Program-made: the position numbers and the translations under genes | DNA from: Cryptomeria japonica | Taxonomy: Eukaryota; Streptophyta; Pinopsida; Cupressales; Cupressaceae | Assembly (NCBI RefSeq): GCF_030272615.1 | Contig: NC_081414.1 | Coordinates: 46,108,001 to 46,172,000, forward strand | Length of the DNA stretch: 64,000 nt | Reading direction: 5' to 3' | Notes under the pieces: generated by a model | What the model was told of the DNA's origin: nothing | What the model saw: the letters and a program-made list of their open reading frames with translations, nothing else | Database searches by the model: none | Part shown: positions 34,308-46,312 of the stretch, in pieces | Layout: every line of letters begins with the position of its first letter | Position numbering within the stretch: the stretch's first letter is position 1

Positions 34308-37160
34308 TCAATCAAGTGAGCCTTCAGGATCGTATCTAACTTGTATTGTGTCTAGTATTGCCTCGTGGTCAGATTCATGAACTTTCCATAAAATATTGTT
34401 ATGAGGTCTACCACGATACTTCATCAAATGAATATTTGTTGCAATGACAAGGTTAGAGAAATGAAGAATATGTCTATGTGTTTCAAAGTCCTCGAACAAC
34501 CAAACATCATAATTCTTGATAGGGTATCTCCGAAGCCATGTTCCTGTCACGACAACAGACCCTATTGGGTACTCAATACCCTCTCCATCAATGATTGTAG
34601 TTGTCAATTTTCTTTTTGGCTCAACACAATGACATAATTAGTAATATGTTCCTTCTTCATTGTTCTCTTCTACAAAAACTGCATACACATGACCTGCATT
34701 TTATGAAGTGTTAATTAATACCAAAAGTAAAGTATGATGTACAACAAAATGAACCAAAAAGAATACTTGCAAAAAAATTAACTCAAAAAATCACCTGAAT
34801 CCACTAGGTCGGATACATGGTCAAAATCCACTGATGTCTCCATCTGGCTCAATTGGAGTGCTTTGGGAATTTGATATGAATCAATGGGAATCAACGGTCT
34901 ACAAGACCATTTGTCAACCCACTCTTGTGATTCACATTCTTCTCACAAACAATACATGCATGAAGAGAAAAAACATACCATCTGTCTCGTATAAATTACC
35001 AGTGAACTTGAATTTGAACTCATAAATGAGTGCATGTCACTCGATCATGCAATTGTACAACAATCTAGATAGTTTTCAATGTTAGATTCAGTGATCAACC
35101 AAAAATATCTATGAATCATTGACGTACCTGGATTACCTAGACTCATCATAGGCTTACACCATCACATAATTTTTTCTGCATCTATCAACTTAGCACCACC
35201 TTTGTACTTCAATTCTTCTCTAGCTAGGGCTCTTTTGACACATGCTCGTGCACCATCGTTCTCTCCCTTACCATTTCCAACCTCAGTGAAATTCCAAAAA
35301 ATTTTGTACACCGCTTGTCATATGCATCCTTGTCAACCAATAAAACATCCTTGCATTCTTAAATTGTGCGGTGCAATTATCTGACCATATTAAGTGTCAG
35401 TTGTATCGTATGTTCCTTTCCCTTAAACTATCATAGAAAACTTTAAAGCATCCTTGTACAAACTCTGATGAATGAGTACGATCATCACTTATGTAGAAGT
35501 GATACTCTCTTACAACCTTTCTATCCTCCTCTGTGCTATCATCTGCATGCATGAATGCTATGTGTACAAAAATAGAAACTTGTGTAGAGTGATAATACAT
35601 AGATTGCACTTCATTTTGAGGTTGTAGTGTATAATTTTCAGTGAAATCAATGATAGAGACAATGGTGCCAAGAGGAAATGTGTCCTTACATAACTTGAAT
35701 TTCTCTAACCATCGAGCTCTATGTGTATGCATTATGTACTCATAAACTAGTTTCTCTTGAAACATTTTCATAAATTCCGCTACACATATATCATTTTTTA
35801 CTAGCTCACATCTCTTCAAATATTTTCCATCTTTAACTCCATATGTGACTATCTTGTATTTTCTGAAAGAAACTAGTTTCGTACCAATTTCATGTGTGCT
35901 CTTGAAATGTATGAATCTTGGTAAACGTTGCAAACCACCACATATAGAACAAGAAACTTCCAAACAAGGCATCTTATAATAAATGCAACCATCATGTCTA
36001 TTACATAGCACACTTGAAATGAATTCTCTTACCGACTTAGGAGGTTCTTGTATATTGCATTCCTGAAAAACATCGTTAGTGTGCAAAGTAGAACAAATAT
36101 GATGAAAAATATCATAGTGCATGGAAAATTCAATATGCATCCTACAACAACATGTGGTGCGTACATGATTCATCTTAATATAAAAAGGTTTTTCCATTTC
36201 AAATTTTTTTTGAGAAATTCTAATTTGAGGAAACTTTTGAAGGAATCTTTCATAAAATTTAGTTTCAGTCATATCCAAATAGTGTTTGGCATGTGGCTCA
36301 TGATTTGTAGACCCAATTCGCCTTCTAACAACATCTCTTTAGTTGGGAGAAACTCTTATGTTGTCATGGCAAAAATTTTCATTTAATGTTCTTAGTGCAT
36401 CAACAACAACCTTGTCTTTGCGTGGTAGTCTACCCGAGAATGCCCAAAGAGAATTATTGTTAGGTTCCTCTATTTTTTACCGCCTCTTTAATGCTTTACT
36501 TAATGTTGTTCTACTAACGTTTAATGACTTACTTGTTTTGTTTATCAAACAATATTTTTTTATTTTCTTGCTCATTATGGTTGATGTAATGAGACGTCGA
36601 GTAGCATTAGAATCTTTAGTACATGATTTTGAACCAATAGCTTGATATGCATCAAATAGATTTCTCACAATAGTTCTTTCACTATTACTTTCAGATGATC
36701 TTAGGCCTAGAATTTTCATTGTCTCTCTAAAATTCAAATTTTTAATCATTTGAACAATTAATTGACATCTTGTGGTTTGATTTAAGTTTTCAAAATAGTT
36801 TTGCCATATTCTTTTAACTATTCTCCTACTAGTTCGTTCATTCATTTTATTGGGCATTGGCTTCAATATATTCTCATCAATGTCAATTAGATACTTTGGT
36901 TTCCTATGAATGATTCTAGGAGGTGTTAACATTAGTGCATTATGTACATTCAATTCATCAAATATAGAAGGTGTATGTTCATCATTTAATTGATTATTCA
37001 ATGCAGTATCTTCTTCAATTGCATTAGGTTCATACGGTAAATCAAATGTCTCTTCTTCAATTGCATTAGGTGCATTATGTTCATTTGGTAAATCAAATTG
37101 AGATGTTGAGGATGACATACCTTCTTCTCCCATTGTTCTTATGTCACGTAATTTCTTCAT
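34308..37160 (-). pseudogene. DDE-type transposase of the DNA transposon
   Basis: Minus strand. One frame runs from ATG 37160 through stops at 36477 and ~36330 to TGA 35397, then on past it. The N-terminal part is acidic, then basic with a helix-turn-helix-like INKTSKSLNVSRTTLSKALK near 36485-36545. The central part has Cys/His pairs (CCCRMHIEF; CSICGG) as in a zinc-binding domain. The likely catalytic core has IIDFTENYTLQPQNEVQS (first Asp, ~35640), FYISDDRTHSSEFVQ, WSDNCTAQFKNARMFYWL (second Asp, just left of 35397), then EVGNGKGENDGA-ACVKRAL in another frame. A donor (CAG/GTACGT) at 35128 and an acceptor at 34693 lead to a last exon (34693-34308) with HVYAVFVEENNEEGTYY and a WLFEDFETHRH-containing tail. 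I recognise this architecture from unnamed transposon proteins but cannot assign the superfamily firmly. Confidence 0.7.
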
Positions 37161-37404
37161 ATGCTACCTTTGTCTTTCCTTTTCAACCTCTCATTGTTCC
37201 ATCATTCCTCGCTTGTTCTTTCCCATGGTTGATATCGGTTGTCCTAAATAGAATCATATTACATATATATGTAAACAAAACTTCATAAACAAACAAATAA
37301 CCATAAATATGCATCTTATCACTATTTTTTGGAATCAAACTATTAAACAATCACAATACTATTGACAAAACTAATAAGAACAACAATTCAATCATTTGAA
37401 ATCA

Positions 37405-37477
37405 TGCAAAAACAAGAAATTCACTTAATCCTATGTATAAAATAGTAATAGAAGTGCAGACACAGTTCCAATGGGGC
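37405..37477 (+). repeat. short direct repeat flanking a GA-rich block (left copy)
   Basis: ACAAGAAATTCACTTA and GAAGTGCAGACACAGTT-CAATGGGG recur at about 39933-39987. The two copies bracket the GA-rich duplicated block. Confidence 0.65.
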
Positions 37478-37544
37478 CTTCAACGACCTCAAAAACTTAT
37501 TTTGAGGCCGTTAAGTCTCTTGGGCAACTAAAACTATGTCTATG

Positions 37545-37810
37545 TACCACGTATACGTTACATTAATAACTACGTGCGCGTTGTTAGCCCATAAAATTTT
37601 GCAAGCCCAACGGTATTTTTTTCCCATTCTATACTAATAAGTAGCACGTATGCACTCCTAAGCCTAAAAAATGTTATTGCAGGGTAGAAAATAATGGGCT
37701 CAATACCTCGTATGCACTTACAAGTAATAAGTACTGCATACGCGCTGCAACGCCTTAAAAAAGTTATGGCAGGGTAGTGAACTAATAGGTTCAGTACATC
37801 GTATGTGCTA
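37545..37810. repeat. right subterminal motif array, inner part
   Basis: Words such as ACCACGTATACGTTAC, CTACGTGCGCGTTG, GTAGCACGTATGCAC, CTCGTATGCACTT, CTGCATACGCGCTGC and ATCGTATGTGCTA are spaced 40-60 bp apart and match the style of the left array. A further group lies at 40408-40490 (CAGCGCATATGCGCTTC, CCCGTACGTG, CTCGTACACGC). Confidence 0.6.
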
Positions 37811-37826
37811 TTGGTAGTAGAAAAAA

Positions 37827-38140
37827 TGTGAATGAAAAGGGAGGGAGGGAGAGAGAGAGAGAGAGAGAGAGGGGGGAGAGTAGGGGGGAGGGAGAGAGGG
37901 GGGGTGGAAGGGAAGGGGGGAGAGAGGGAGAGAAGAAGGAGGGGGGATGGAGAGGAGAGGGAGGAGGGAGGGAGAGGAAGAGAGAGAGAGAGGGAAGAAG
38001 GGAGAGGGAGAGAGAAAGGATGGGAGGATGGAGAGGAAGAGAGAGAGAGAGGGAAGGAGGGAAACAGAGAGAGAGGGAGAGAGAGAGAGGGGAGAGGGAA
38101 AGTAGAGAGAGAGGGAGAGAGGTAGAGAGAGAGAGAGAGA
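37827..38140 (+). repeat. GA-rich low-complexity tract
   Basis: Almost pure purine (GAGAGG/GGGAGA words). ORFs on both strands are repeats of Arg-Glu or Ser-Leu and are not genes. Similar tracts at ~38741-38851 and 39985-40266, the last ending in an uninterrupted (GA)n run of about 36 units. Confidence 0.9.
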
Positions 38141-39473
38141 TCGAATCCCGGACACAATATGACCCCTAACAACATCTAAGGGGTCATAGGGTGTCCTAAG
38201 GGGTCATATGACACTATATTATCCCTTAGCACACCATAGGACCTATAATGACACCAAATAGTGTCCTAAGGGGTCATAGAACACCTTATGACCCTTTAGA
38301 ACACTATATGATGTTGTTATGGGTCATTGGTGTCCCGAGGGGTCATATGGAATCATATGACCCCTTAGGACACCATATGGTGTTGTTATGGTGTCTTAAG
38401 GGGTCATATGGTGTCCTAAGGGGTCCCAAGACACCTTATGACCTCTTAGGAAACAATATGACCTCTAATGACACCTAAGGGGTCATATGGTGGGGTAATA
38501 AAATGATATATTAAATTTAAAGTTATGAATAGAACATCAATAGTTTAGTTTTGATATAGCTAAGTTAGACCATTGTCAACATAAGAGAGACTCCAAGCGA
38601 ACAAACAACGAGGCTTTGCTAAAAAGCAAGTGTAAGATCTTGACCTAACCCTAAGAGTACTGCCTAAGTTCTAAAACACATGATGCTATTAAATTTGCAA
38701 GGTTATAGGACTGATCTCGATTGTAACTATAGGAATTACATAAGAAGAGAAAGAGGGATGGGGTATGGAGGAAGGGAGAAGGGGAGAGAGAGAGAGAGAG
38801 GGAGAGGGAGAGAGGGAGAGAAGAAGGAGGGGGGAGGGAGAGGAAGAGAGATCGAATCCAGGACACAATATGACCCTTAGAACACTATATGACCCCTAAC
38901 AACATCTAAGGGGCCATAGGGTGTCCTAAGGGGTCATATGACACTATATTATCCCTTAGCACATCATAGGACCTATAACGACACCAAATAGTGTCCTAAG
39001 GGGTCATAGAACACCATATGACCCTTTAGAACACCATATGGTGTTGTTATGGGTCATTGGTGTCCTAAGGTGTCATATGGCATCCTATGACCCCTTAGGA
39101 CACCATATGGTGTTTTATGGATCGTATGGTGTCTTAAGAGGTCATATAGTGTCCTAAGGGGTCACAGAACACCATATGACCTCTAATGAAACCTAAGGGG
39201 TCATATGGTGGGCTAATAAAATGATATATTAAATTTAAACTTATGAATAGAACATCATACAATAGAACATCAATAGTTTAGTTTTGATATAGCTAAGTTA
39301 GACCATTGTCAGCATAAGAGAGACTCCAAGCGAACAAACAACAAGACTTCACTGAAAAGCAAGTGTAAGAGCTTCACCTAACCCTAAGAGTACTGCCTAA
39401 GTTCTAAAACATATGATGCTATTAAATTTGCAAGGTTATAGGACTGATCTTGATTGTGACTATAGGAATTACA
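38141..39473 (+). repeat. 711-bp duplication carrying a palindromic AAGGGGTCATATG satellite
   Basis: The block starting TCGAATCC-GGACACAATATG at 38141 recurs at 38852 with the same internal order. First come ~370 bp of ~20-25-bp units alternating GTGTCCTAAGGGGTCATATG with its inverse CATATGACCCCTTAGGACAC, then ~240 bp of unique AT-rich sequence (CTAAGTTAGACCATTGTC..., CTAACCCTAAGAGTACTGCC) ending TATAGGAATTACA. Each copy is preceded by a GA tract. Confidence 0.9.
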
Positions 39474-39984
39474 CACTTGATTTCTTTCATGGGTATGTAC
39501 CGTTCCAAACCTTTTGACAAGTGATGATCATCATATACTACCATTTCCATGCATACAACAAACTTTAATTTATTTAGGTGATAGGCATTGTGTTACAACA
39601 TGGGAACTCTCGCATACCCACCACTATCATTCTCCAGGACATCATCTGTGTTACTCTCCCTCTTTCTCTTCCTACCGGTTGTTTCCTTTTGAAAAACATA
39701 TTGCAGGTACTCTGACTCATCATGTTGCTTTGTTGACACTATTTTCCACATCTACTTTGCTCATTAAAAACACATTCGAGAAGAATATTGCTACAAGTTT
39801 CCTTGTTTGTCACGGCAATACACCCATGGTTCAATTTCAAACCCTATTCCTCCTATTCAATATACACATACAAATCCATCAGTGAATTTTCTTAGGAGAG
39901 CATACATGATAAAAATCAAAGAGGAAGTTGCAGACAAGAAATAAATTCACTTACTTCTATAGAAGTGCAGACACAGTTGCAATG
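39474..39984. other. unassigned segment between duplicated block and GA tract
   Basis: Holds a plus-strand ORF (39514-39885, 123 codons, His/Thr/Leu-rich, no domain recognised). I do not call it a gene. The right copy of the short direct repeat lies at its 3' end. Confidence 0.4.
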
Positions 39985-40186
39985 GGGTATGGAGGGAGGG
40001 AGGGAGAGAAGAAGAGAAAGAGGGATGGGGTATGGAGGAAGGGGGAAGGGGATAGAGCGAGAGAGAGAGGGATGGGGTATGGAGGAAGGGACAAGGGGAG
40101 AGAGGGAGGGATGGGGTATGGAGGAAGGGAGAAGGGGAGGGAGGGAGAGAGGGAGAGAGGGATGGGGTATGGAGGAAGGGAGAAGG

Positions 40187-40269
<83 letters not shown>

Positions 40270-40294
40270 TGTATGCATTTGAGAGCGGGAGACA

Positions 40295-40400
40295 ATACAC
40301 TTATATGTGTATATATATACTTAATATATTTTATATATATATATATATTATATGTATATACATATATTATATATACAATATCATATTATACACACACCCA
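40295..40400. repeat. TA-rich microsatellite
   Basis: Imperfect (TA)n/(TATG)n directly after the (GA)n run. Confidence 0.8.
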
Positions 40401-41313
40401 AAATTTAAACAACAGCGCATATGCGCTTCTTACACCACAAGTACCCCGTACGTGTTTTTTATACTATAAGTACCTCGTACACGCTTTTGACTGTTTAGGC
40501 TTGGAAATAGGCTTGGATGACAAAGCTACAGTTTGGAAGTTTGATTTCCCTCCATTTTTCTCAGTTTTGACGTGTTTTATTTTATCAACTTGGTTTATCG
40601 ACTTTGTCATCATCAGGTTTACACTTCATCAAATGGGTATTTCTAAAATTGCCACCATATTTTTACCCATCTTTTGAGCTTTCTAACCATATAATTTTTT
40701 AAAAATTTGAACAACAATAACATATTATTATTGAATTTCTTTTACCAATGTCTCCATAGTTCTCACAGACATAGGTGCACCATTTTTTTAATAACTTTTG
40801 ATATACTTATCCAAATTAAAAAAAAAAAAATATTAATGTAGTGCACTTGATTATTTACAATTTAAAAAAAAAATAAATTTTATTTTCAATTTGTTTAGTG
40901 CAACTTATGCTTCACGCACAAACAGGTACCTAATTTTTCAGGATGTGCTCGATTGGAAAAATCATAAAACAAAAAAATTACTCAACAAAAAATTACAAAA
41001 AAATAGACATCTTCTAGTTCTCACTCTTAACTATATTTCTTCCAAAGGATTTGTCAAAATACTAAATCTAACTATGACTTTTTGATGCGCACGTCAGACA
41101 CTATGTTATGTTTTTCAGAAAAAATTAGGGTCTATTTTTTATGCGCGAAGGATTTGACCCCCTTAATCTTATCCAATTTTGAAAAAGATTAGTAGTTTGG
41201 AAACTAGATTAAAAGTACTATAATATTTTTTGTTTGATTATCTTCATATCTTGAGTAGATGACTTTCAAATTTTGCCTCCGAGTTCAGGTTCACCTGATT
41301 TCAGAAAAAAAAA

Positions 41314-41362
41314 GTGTCCACTTATACCCCCCTTTTTGACCACCATCTTTGTGCACTTACCC
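41314..41362 (-). repeat. right terminal inverted repeat
   Basis: Plus strand GTGTCCACTTATACCCCCCT, then TTTTGACCACCATCTTTGTG and CACTTACCC. This is the inverse of the left end with an ~8-base insertion. Confidence 0.75.
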
Positions 41363-41799
41363 ATAGGGATTTGACATTTTGTGGCAATAATTTAACCATC
41401 ATACAATGTCATTGTATATCTATCTATATATTTTAAATCCAATTGTTTTTTATTATAATTCTTCCAATTGCAATCTACTTAAGAAATACAGTAAAATGAT
41501 AATAATACTTCACATCCATATGATTTAGAATTAAACTAGCAATTGCATCTTGGTGTGCAATGGGTATGCCGAAAGAGGTATGAAAGGTGATTTAGGAAAA
41601 AACATTGGTCAATTTTTTTTGCATATAATTGGGTAATACATGAGGTCACTTGGTAGGTCATAATGTTGTTTATGTAACAAAGTTCTCATTAGACAAGTGA
41701 TAACTTCAAATTAAGTATGTATCCACTTACAACGATCCAATCATAATTGAACAAAACCTTTAAATCACAAAGAAAAACAAGTTTCATTACCGACAGAAT
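41363..41799. other. AT-rich spacer, no gene seen
   Basis: Between the transposon end and the purine tract. No ORF or repeat recognised. Confidence 0.6.
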
Positions 41800-42744
41800 A
41801 TGGTGAGAGCAAGAAAGAGGTTGAGATAGTGCTAGAAGGAGGGAGAGATACAAGGGGGAAGAGCGAGAGAGAGATGGGTAAAGAGATAAAGATAGATATA
41901 GAGAAGAAGAAGATAGAGGTATAAATAGAGCTAGAGAAAAAGATGGAGAATAAGGAGAGGAATATGGAGAGGAGGAGAGAGATATGGAGAGATAAGAGAG
42001 AGAGGGGAGAAGAATTGATAAAGATGGAAAAGAAAAATAAAAAGAGAGAAAGGGAGAGATTAAAAAGATAGAGATAGTAAGTGATATATAAAGAGGGAGA
42101 GATATAGTGGTAGAGAGAGATAAAGATAAGTAGACAAAGATAGAGGGATGATGAAAGAAGTGATTTAGAGAGATAGATATAGAGAGGGAAAGAGATAGAC
42201 ATATAGAGGTCTAAAAAGAGAGAGGATAGAGAGAGAGGGAGAGAGATGGATGAATAAAGAGGCATGTCTAGAGATTTATAGGGGAGAGAGGAAGATATAG
42301 GTAGAGATGAAGATAGAGTGAGAGACGAAGAGGGAAAATAGATAGAGAGGTAGAGAGCAGTGGAGAGAGATAGAAAGATGGAAAGATAGGGGTATATTGA
42401 GGAAGAGATAGAGAGAGATTTGTAATGAAAGAGAGAGAGATACAGATAAATAGATGGTGAGATAGAATGAGAGATAGATATCTAAGGACATATAGAGAGA
42501 GGGGCAAAGGGAGAGAGATAAAGAGATTGATAAACAAAGAGATCTAGGGATAGACAAATAGAGATGGAAAGAGGGTGAGAGAAATATGGGAGATAGAGGG
42601 AGAGATGCACATATATTGGAAGAGAAATAAAGAGACGTAGAGATATACACGAAGAGAAAGAGAGAGAAATATATAGATAAAGAGATAGATAGGGAGATAG
42701 GGAGTGAATGAGGGAGGGAGAGATGGGGAGAAATAGAGAGTAGG

Positions 42745-42839
<95 letters not shown>

Positions 42840-43650
42840 AGACAAGTAATAGACAAAAAGGTTTAGACCTTAGAAAGAGGGAGAGTGATAGGGAGGAGGG
42901 AAAATAGAGAGATAAAACTGATAGAGATAGGAAGGGATAAATAAGGAGTGCATGCATATACATATTAGAAAGAGTAGAAATAGAGAGATATAAAAAGAGG
43001 GAGTGATGGGGAGAGAGGAAGAGAGGGAGAGATAAGATAGAAAGAGGGAGAGAAGGATGTATAGGGATAGAAATATATGGAGATAGGGATAGAAAGAAGA
43101 GAGATAATAGATATAACTTGTAAAATATAAAGGTGGTGAGAGAGAGGAAGAGATGGAAGGAGATAGAAAGGGGGAGATGGAGACATAGAGATAGAAAGAG
43201 GGAAACAATGAAAGAGGGGGAGATAGAAAGATAAAGATATAGGAAGTGATATGTGAAGAGATAGAGAGGGATATAGAGAAAGAGAGTAGGAGAGATGAAG
43301 GAAGAATAGTGAGATAGAGATAGAGATAGAAAGGGAGAGGGGGAAATAGGAAGTATGTTTTTGTGAGAGTGAGAGAGATATAGAGATAGAGATAGGGAAG
43401 GAGAAATATGAAATGTGTGTGAGTGAAAGAGATATAGATAAATATATATATATATAGATGGATAAAAATATATAAATAGATATAGTAAGGGAGAGATGGA
43501 GAAATAGGACATAGTAGTAGAGATATATAAAAAGAGGGAGTGAGAGGGAGAGATGGAGAGATACATAGATAGATATAGTGGGAATGATAGAGGGGACAAA
43601 GAGAGAGATACAAGGAGAGGTAAGGAGCTATAGATAGCTCGGAGATAGAT
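41800..43650 (+). repeat. ~1.85-kb purine-rich (GAGA/GATA) tract
   Basis: Nearly every base on the plus strand is A or G, with isolated T and very rare C. Words are GAGAGA, GATAGA, GGAGAG and AAGAGA. An uninterrupted (GA)n of about 40 units lies near 42749-42834. Minus-strand ORFs of up to 376 codons made of Ser/Leu/Ile/Tyr (for example 42544-43674) are translation artefacts. Confidence 0.9.
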
Positions 43651-43652
43651 AT

Positions 43653-45099
43653 TGTAGACACCTAAAAGTTGCACAATGAATTAAGTGAATTTTATTCATT
43701 TAATTATTCTTAATTCTTCCAATTAATTAAATTAAGATTTAATTAATATACCCTTCTTCTATCTAAGCCATTTAATTAAATACCCCCCCTCTATCCATTT
43801 TAATTAAATTTACATTTAATTAAAAATATCAATTTATCCCCTTTCCCATTTTAATTAAATCTACATTTAATTAAAATCTCATTTGCTTTTAAATAAATCT
43901 AAATTTATTTAAAAATCCCCCCACTTGCAAAATCCTACAAATGCAAGTTGCAACCACAATTGAAATAAATTAATTTTATTTTAATTAAATTCTATTTTTC
44001 CCACCCACTTGCAAAATCCTACATCTCCCACTTGCCATCTAAACCCCCTTCTAGATTCTTCTAATCACTTCTAAATTAGCCTAACGCATCTCCTAAATAT
44101 TGTCACATCCCTAAGCAAAGGGAAGTCACTTCTCAAACCCTCAAAGTCTTTGAAAACCATTAAAGGCTTTATGTCCTCAACAAGTTAACCTTGAAACTCT
44201 TCCAAACCATTAATGGTTAACTCAACCTTCTTACATGGTTAGAGACTTTTTGCCTAACTCAACCCTCATCTAACCCAAGGGTCTCATCAAGCATTCATTG
44301 CTTTGACCATGGTTATTCCTTTAATCCTTGCACAAGAGTTTACCCTTTGGGTAAAATCTTTATCCAATGGGTAATCTTAACCTAACCTTAACTCTTACCT
44401 TCTAAGGTAACCATGAGGTCTTCTCAAGCATTTAATGCTTCTTACATCTCCTCTCAAGAAATCTCTTATTGACAATTGTCACCATTTCATTGGTGAGAAT
44501 TGTAAACATGGATTGATAGCTTTCAAACCTGACCCTTGATAAGATTATCCAATCTTGACCATCCATTTCCCTATTTTCCCTATAAATAGAGCTCATTCCT
44601 TCTTCAAACAATCAAGTCTTTGTGCATCAAACTTATAGTCTCATAACATTAAGCATATTATCTCTCTTTGACATAATAGCATGTCAGATCATTTTGATAG
44701 CATTATAATCTTAGATACATCATGTTAATCTCATATCATGTTAGCTTTATCTTAGTATCATTTTCATACTAGTTTAAGCTTTATATCATTGTCTTGCATC
44801 CTATCATCATCTAGTTTCATATTTAAATCATCACTAAGATTATGGTTGCATTCCATTTAGATCTTAGAATCATAAATCTCACTCTTTAGGTTGTCATCTT
44901 AAAGAATCAAGTGCTCTTCCAAGTTGAGAGCCACCTTGAATCTTGAAGATCCTTGGAGATAGAGGAACATGGAACAATTTAAAGAGTTTAGATTCATTTA
45001 ACTTATTTTTATTGATTTCTAACCTCTAATGCAATGTTTCATGTGTGTGTTTGAATTGTTTTCTCCTCCTACAGGTTGACACCACATTTTTGACATACA
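43653..45099 (+). repeat. 5' LTR of the LARD
   Basis: TGTAGACACC...GACATACA. TATA box TATAAATAGA at 44581-44590, giving U3 of ~930 bp. The blocks CACTTCTCAAA, AAAGTCTTTGAAAA, CAAGCATTTAATGCTT, TGACCATCCATT and TATAAATAGAGCTCATT are shared with the reverse complement of the gypsy LTR. Confidence 0.92.
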
Positions 45100-45103
45100 T
45101 TTC

Positions 45104-45121
45104 TGGCACCCACTATGGGGC
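45104..45121 (+). other. primer binding site region of the LARD
   Basis: TGGCACCCACTATGGGGC begins five bases (TTTC plus one) after the LTR. This form is common at gypsy PBS positions. It differs from the PBS of the related element at 6-25 kb. Confidence 0.65.
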
Positions 45122-45179
45122 ACTACCCCATTAATCAAATCAGTTTTAAAAAATAAACACTTTTGCAGGTACACAAGAA

Positions 45180-45440
45180 ATAGGAATTAGCACGTAGGGA
45201 ACATCCCTTAGCACATTTGGTGGACCTTTTAGTGCATCCAACGCACTGTTTAGTGTGTGGGGTCTATTTTCTAGCACATGTAGTCTTTACCTTAGCGCAT
45301 AGTCCCCACTAATACTTTCCTGTAGGTCTCGACGCAGGAGAAAAATAGAGTAGTGCATCTAAAACACAGTTCAACACGTCGGGCCTTTTCGATAGCACAT
45401 TCGGATTACCTTGTAGCACGTACAGTTTGTTCTGTAGCAC
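45180..45440 (+). repeat. AGCGCA/AGCACA motif array in the LARD leader
   Basis: Recurrent TTAGCACATTTGG, TTAGTGCATCC, CTTAGCGCATAGTC, TAGCACATTCGG and GTAGCACGTACAG at ~25-35-bp spacing. It sits at the same place (just after the PBS) as the array of the gypsy at 23190-23420. Confidence 0.75.
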
Positions 45441-46312
45441 ATCACAGACAGAGGCAAAACAACTATAACCGAATGTAAAAAATTAGACTTGTTGAAGTCC
45501 ATAGGTTTTCTAACAATTTTACTTGGTATTTGGCAAGGTTCTAACAAATTTCTTGCAGATAGGAGCTTAATTTTAGGATCATTAAATAGTTTAAGTTTTT
45601 ACTAACTTTGTTAAGTTAGTTAAGATATAAACTTCCTTTTTGATTCTTTTTAAAATTGAAATCATTTTTGTTTGGGCTTTAAAAAGAACCACAAAACAAA
45701 ATTTTCCTTGCTTTTCTAGGAGAGAAAATTTTCAAATTGGGTTTTATAAAAGAACAAATCAATTTTTTTCAAGTTTTGCAAACAAATGGATTAAAAAGAA
45801 CTTCACCATCCTTTGGTGTATAAAAGGATCCATTGTAGGTTTTAGCAAAGTAAAGAACCACATAAAATCCCAAAAGTCTTTTGTTTTGCAATTAAAGAGG
45901 GAAGATCTTCCCTTTTGCTCGATTTCTTTTGTTGACGAAACATTGTGTTCATTTTGTTAACCAAGTTCTTCTTTTCAGATTAGAAAATCATTGCCTTGAA
46001 AAGTTAAAAGAACACCATGTTTTCATGGAGAAACATCTCCATATAGGATTAACAAATCATTGCTTTTAAGGGCTAAAAATAACTTGTGTGCTTTGTCTCG
46101 AAAATGGAAGGTATATGCTCTCCCCTTAATTGGGTGATCAAAAAGCCAAACCACTCTTAAAGATTTCTCTAATTCAAGCAATAAAACCTTTAGCAGACCT
46201 ACCTTCCCGAGGGGTTGAAAAACTCTTAAAGCCATTTTTAGCCGGTGTGAAGGGAATGACCTAAGTGGGAAACAACTTTGAAGCCAAGTGTTCCAACCCA
46301 CTATAATCAAAA

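Larger units (their letters stand above)
27298..41362. mobile_element. ~14-kb DNA transposon with TIRs, transposase and a partner gene
   Basis: Ends are inverted copies. The left end GGGTATGTGCAGAAAGATGG... and the reverse complement of the right end GGGTAAGTGCACAAAGATGG... agree at 27 of the first 29 bases, and after a short insertion both continue AAGTGGACAC. Flanks are GTAG (left) and ATAG (right), so a 3-bp TAG or an imperfect 4-bp target duplication. Inside are subterminal motif arrays, a minus-strand DDE-type transposase pseudogene (34308-37160), a plus-strand multi-exon gene (27700-31118), two LTR insertions, a ~359-bp satellite and GA-rich duplications. The superfamily is uncertain. 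The transposase motifs resemble those in uncharacterised transposon proteins of animals, possibly Sola-like, while subterminal arrays and two genes recall CACTA layouts. Confidence 0.7.

Noticed and set aside
37828-38175. Long overlapping ORFs on both strands (Arg-Glu or Ser-Leu-Pro repeats)
   Set aside because: They are translations of GA-rich simple sequence; all frames are open because stop codons need T.
38141-38520. Regular palindromic ~20-25-bp repeats that might recall a CRISPR array
   Set aside because: The repeats abut without unique spacers, alternate orientation, and the context is plant nuclear DNA.
42544-43674. A 376-codon minus-strand ORF rich in Ser, Leu, Ile and Tyr
   Set aside because: It lies wholly in the purine tract; composition and alternate frames show it is a low-complexity artefact.
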